From the NCBI RefSeq assembly GCF_018141665.1, contig NZ_CP067976.1:1116001-1180000 (forward strand): DNA of 64,000 bases, in the 5' to 3' direction. Position 1 is the stretch's first letter. Each line of letters begins with the position of its first letter. Of the stretch, positions 63,441-64,000 are shown in pieces. Under the pieces are notes generated by a model. That model saw only the letters and a list, made by a program, of their open reading frames with translations. It ran no database searches and was not told the DNA's origin. The translations under genes were made by a program, and so were the position numbers. This DNA is from Wolbachia endosymbiont of Spodoptera picta (GTDB lineage: Bacteria > Pseudomonadota > Alphaproteobacteria > Rickettsiales > Anaplasmataceae).

Positions 63441-63866
63441 CTAAGTTCTCAATTTCTCAAAGAAATCTTTTAATAAAAGAGAACATTTTGTTTCTAATAT
63501 TCCACCATAAACTTCAGGTATGTGGTTACAGAATTGAAATATTCTAGTGCCGTTTTCAACTCCTCCACCTTTGGGATTGTAAGCCCCGAAGTACAGACGT
63601 TTAATTTTTGCAAAAGAGATAGCTTGAGCGCACATCGGGCACGGCTCTAACGTTACGTACATTTCAGCTTCATAAAGCGTGGAAGTTGAAAATGCTTTTC
63701 TAATTGTTAACATTTCTGCATGTGCAGTTGGATCATTAGATATATTGTGTGCAGAGGAGATGATATTGTTTCCATTAACTATTACAGCACCTATTGGCAC
63801 TTCGCCATCTTTCTGAGCAAGTTTTGCTTGCTCTATGGCAAGTTCCATGTATTGGTACTTAAACAT
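63441..63866 (-). CDS. tadA: tRNA-specific adenosine deaminase TadA
   Basis: Converts A34 to inosine in tRNA-Arg(ACG). 141 residues. Zinc site HAE (His49, catalytic Glu51) in DPTAHAEMLTIR and PCPMC (Cys76, Cys79) in VTLEPCPMCAQAI; GAYNPKGGGVENG follows. Its ATG overlaps the stop of the upstream gene by one base, so they are likely cotranscribed. Confidence 0.95.
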   Translation of the reverse strand: MFKYQYMELAIEQAKLAQKDGEVPIGAVIVNGNNIISSAHNISNDPTAHAEMLTIRKAFSTSTLYEAEMYVTLEPCPMCAQAISFAKIKRLYFGAYNPKGGGVENGTRIFQFCNHIPEVYGGILETKCSLLLKDFFEKLRT

Positions 63867-64000
63867 TAGGTGCTTGGGTAAATATAATTTTCTTTTCTTG
63901 GCTTTTCTATTTTTTCTAGGTTATAGAATTCACTAAGGACTATTGTCCTTTTTACAAGGCTATCTATTTCTCGCTTTAAATATTTTTTTATTTCTTCTAC
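63866..64000 (-). CDS. C-terminal end of an unknown gene (partial)
   Basis: The frame is open from the window edge to TAA at 63866-63868, which shares one base with the tadA start. The 44 visible residues are charged and probably helical (EEIKKYLKREIDSLVKR, then FYNLEKIEKPRKENYIYPST). Not enough to identify it. Confidence 0.6.
   Translation of the reverse strand, partial: VEEIKKYLKREIDSLVKRTIVLSEFYNLEKIEKPRKENYIYPST

Overview
The window reads as the chromosome of a Wolbachia-like obligate intracellular alphaproteobacterium (order Rickettsiales). The grounds are low GC, a compact tuf/S10/spc/alpha ribosomal run without rpmD or rpmJ, scattered ATP synthase genes (atpDC apart from atpHA), a lone VirB2-type pilin, eukaryote-like ankyrin and leucine-rich-repeat proteins, pyruvate phosphate dikinase, and many dispersed palindromic elements. 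This is recognition of families, not a database match.

Layout. 0-4.3 kb: a decayed antitoxin-like remnant, rnpA and rpmH (minus strand), pstC, atpD and atpC. 4.5-7.2 kb: a large coiled-coil protein with a tandem array of TQT motifs. 7.6-11.9 kb: transaldolase, a small membrane protein, a broken short-chain dehydrogenase, carA, tRNA-Tyr and tRNA-Gly. 11.9-26.3 kb: tuf and the ribosomal protein operon through secY, adk, rpoA and rplQ. 26.3-30 kb: yraN, atpH (frameshifted at a poly-A run), atpA, greA, ribB. 30-37.4 kb: an M48 protease, the VirB2-like pilin, fabG, ppdK and an unrecognised 462-residue protein. 37.5-48.5 kb: a broken small gene, an efflux adaptor, grx4-bolA, malic enzyme, pgsA, a membrane protein, bamD, yebC, an M23 peptidase carrying an in-frame palindromic element, an SPFH protein, and a thiamine unit (TPP riboswitch, SemiSWEET-type transporter, thiamine pyrophosphokinase). 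48.5-54 kb: ankyrin protein, MFS exporter, ubiE, ABC exporter. 54-63.1 kb: a lineage-specific, repeat-rich gene family that has been partly duplicated together with the 3' end of the ABC exporter, interleaved with an LRR gene, argS, ccmA and a small membrane protein. 63.2-64 kb: an IS3-type transposase remnant, tadA and the tail of one more gene.

Housekeeping genes dominate and look intact, except for two homopolymer frameshifts in genes expected to be essential (rnpA, atpH). These may be slippage-rescued or sequence errors. The accessory material that deserves attention is: (i) the coiled-coil protein whose 11-residue TQT repeats resemble multivalent dynein light chain LC8 binding sites; (ii) the 54-63 kb family with 72-bp, 39-bp and 33-bp tandem repeats, duplicated promoters and a covarying terminator hairpin; (iii) the riboswitch-controlled thiamine uptake and activation unit; (iv) an LRR protein behind a perfect consensus promoter; (v) palindromic elements that have entered coding sequence.

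Starts were moved from the longest open frame where a ribosome binding site or family alignment argued for it; these choices are stated per gene.
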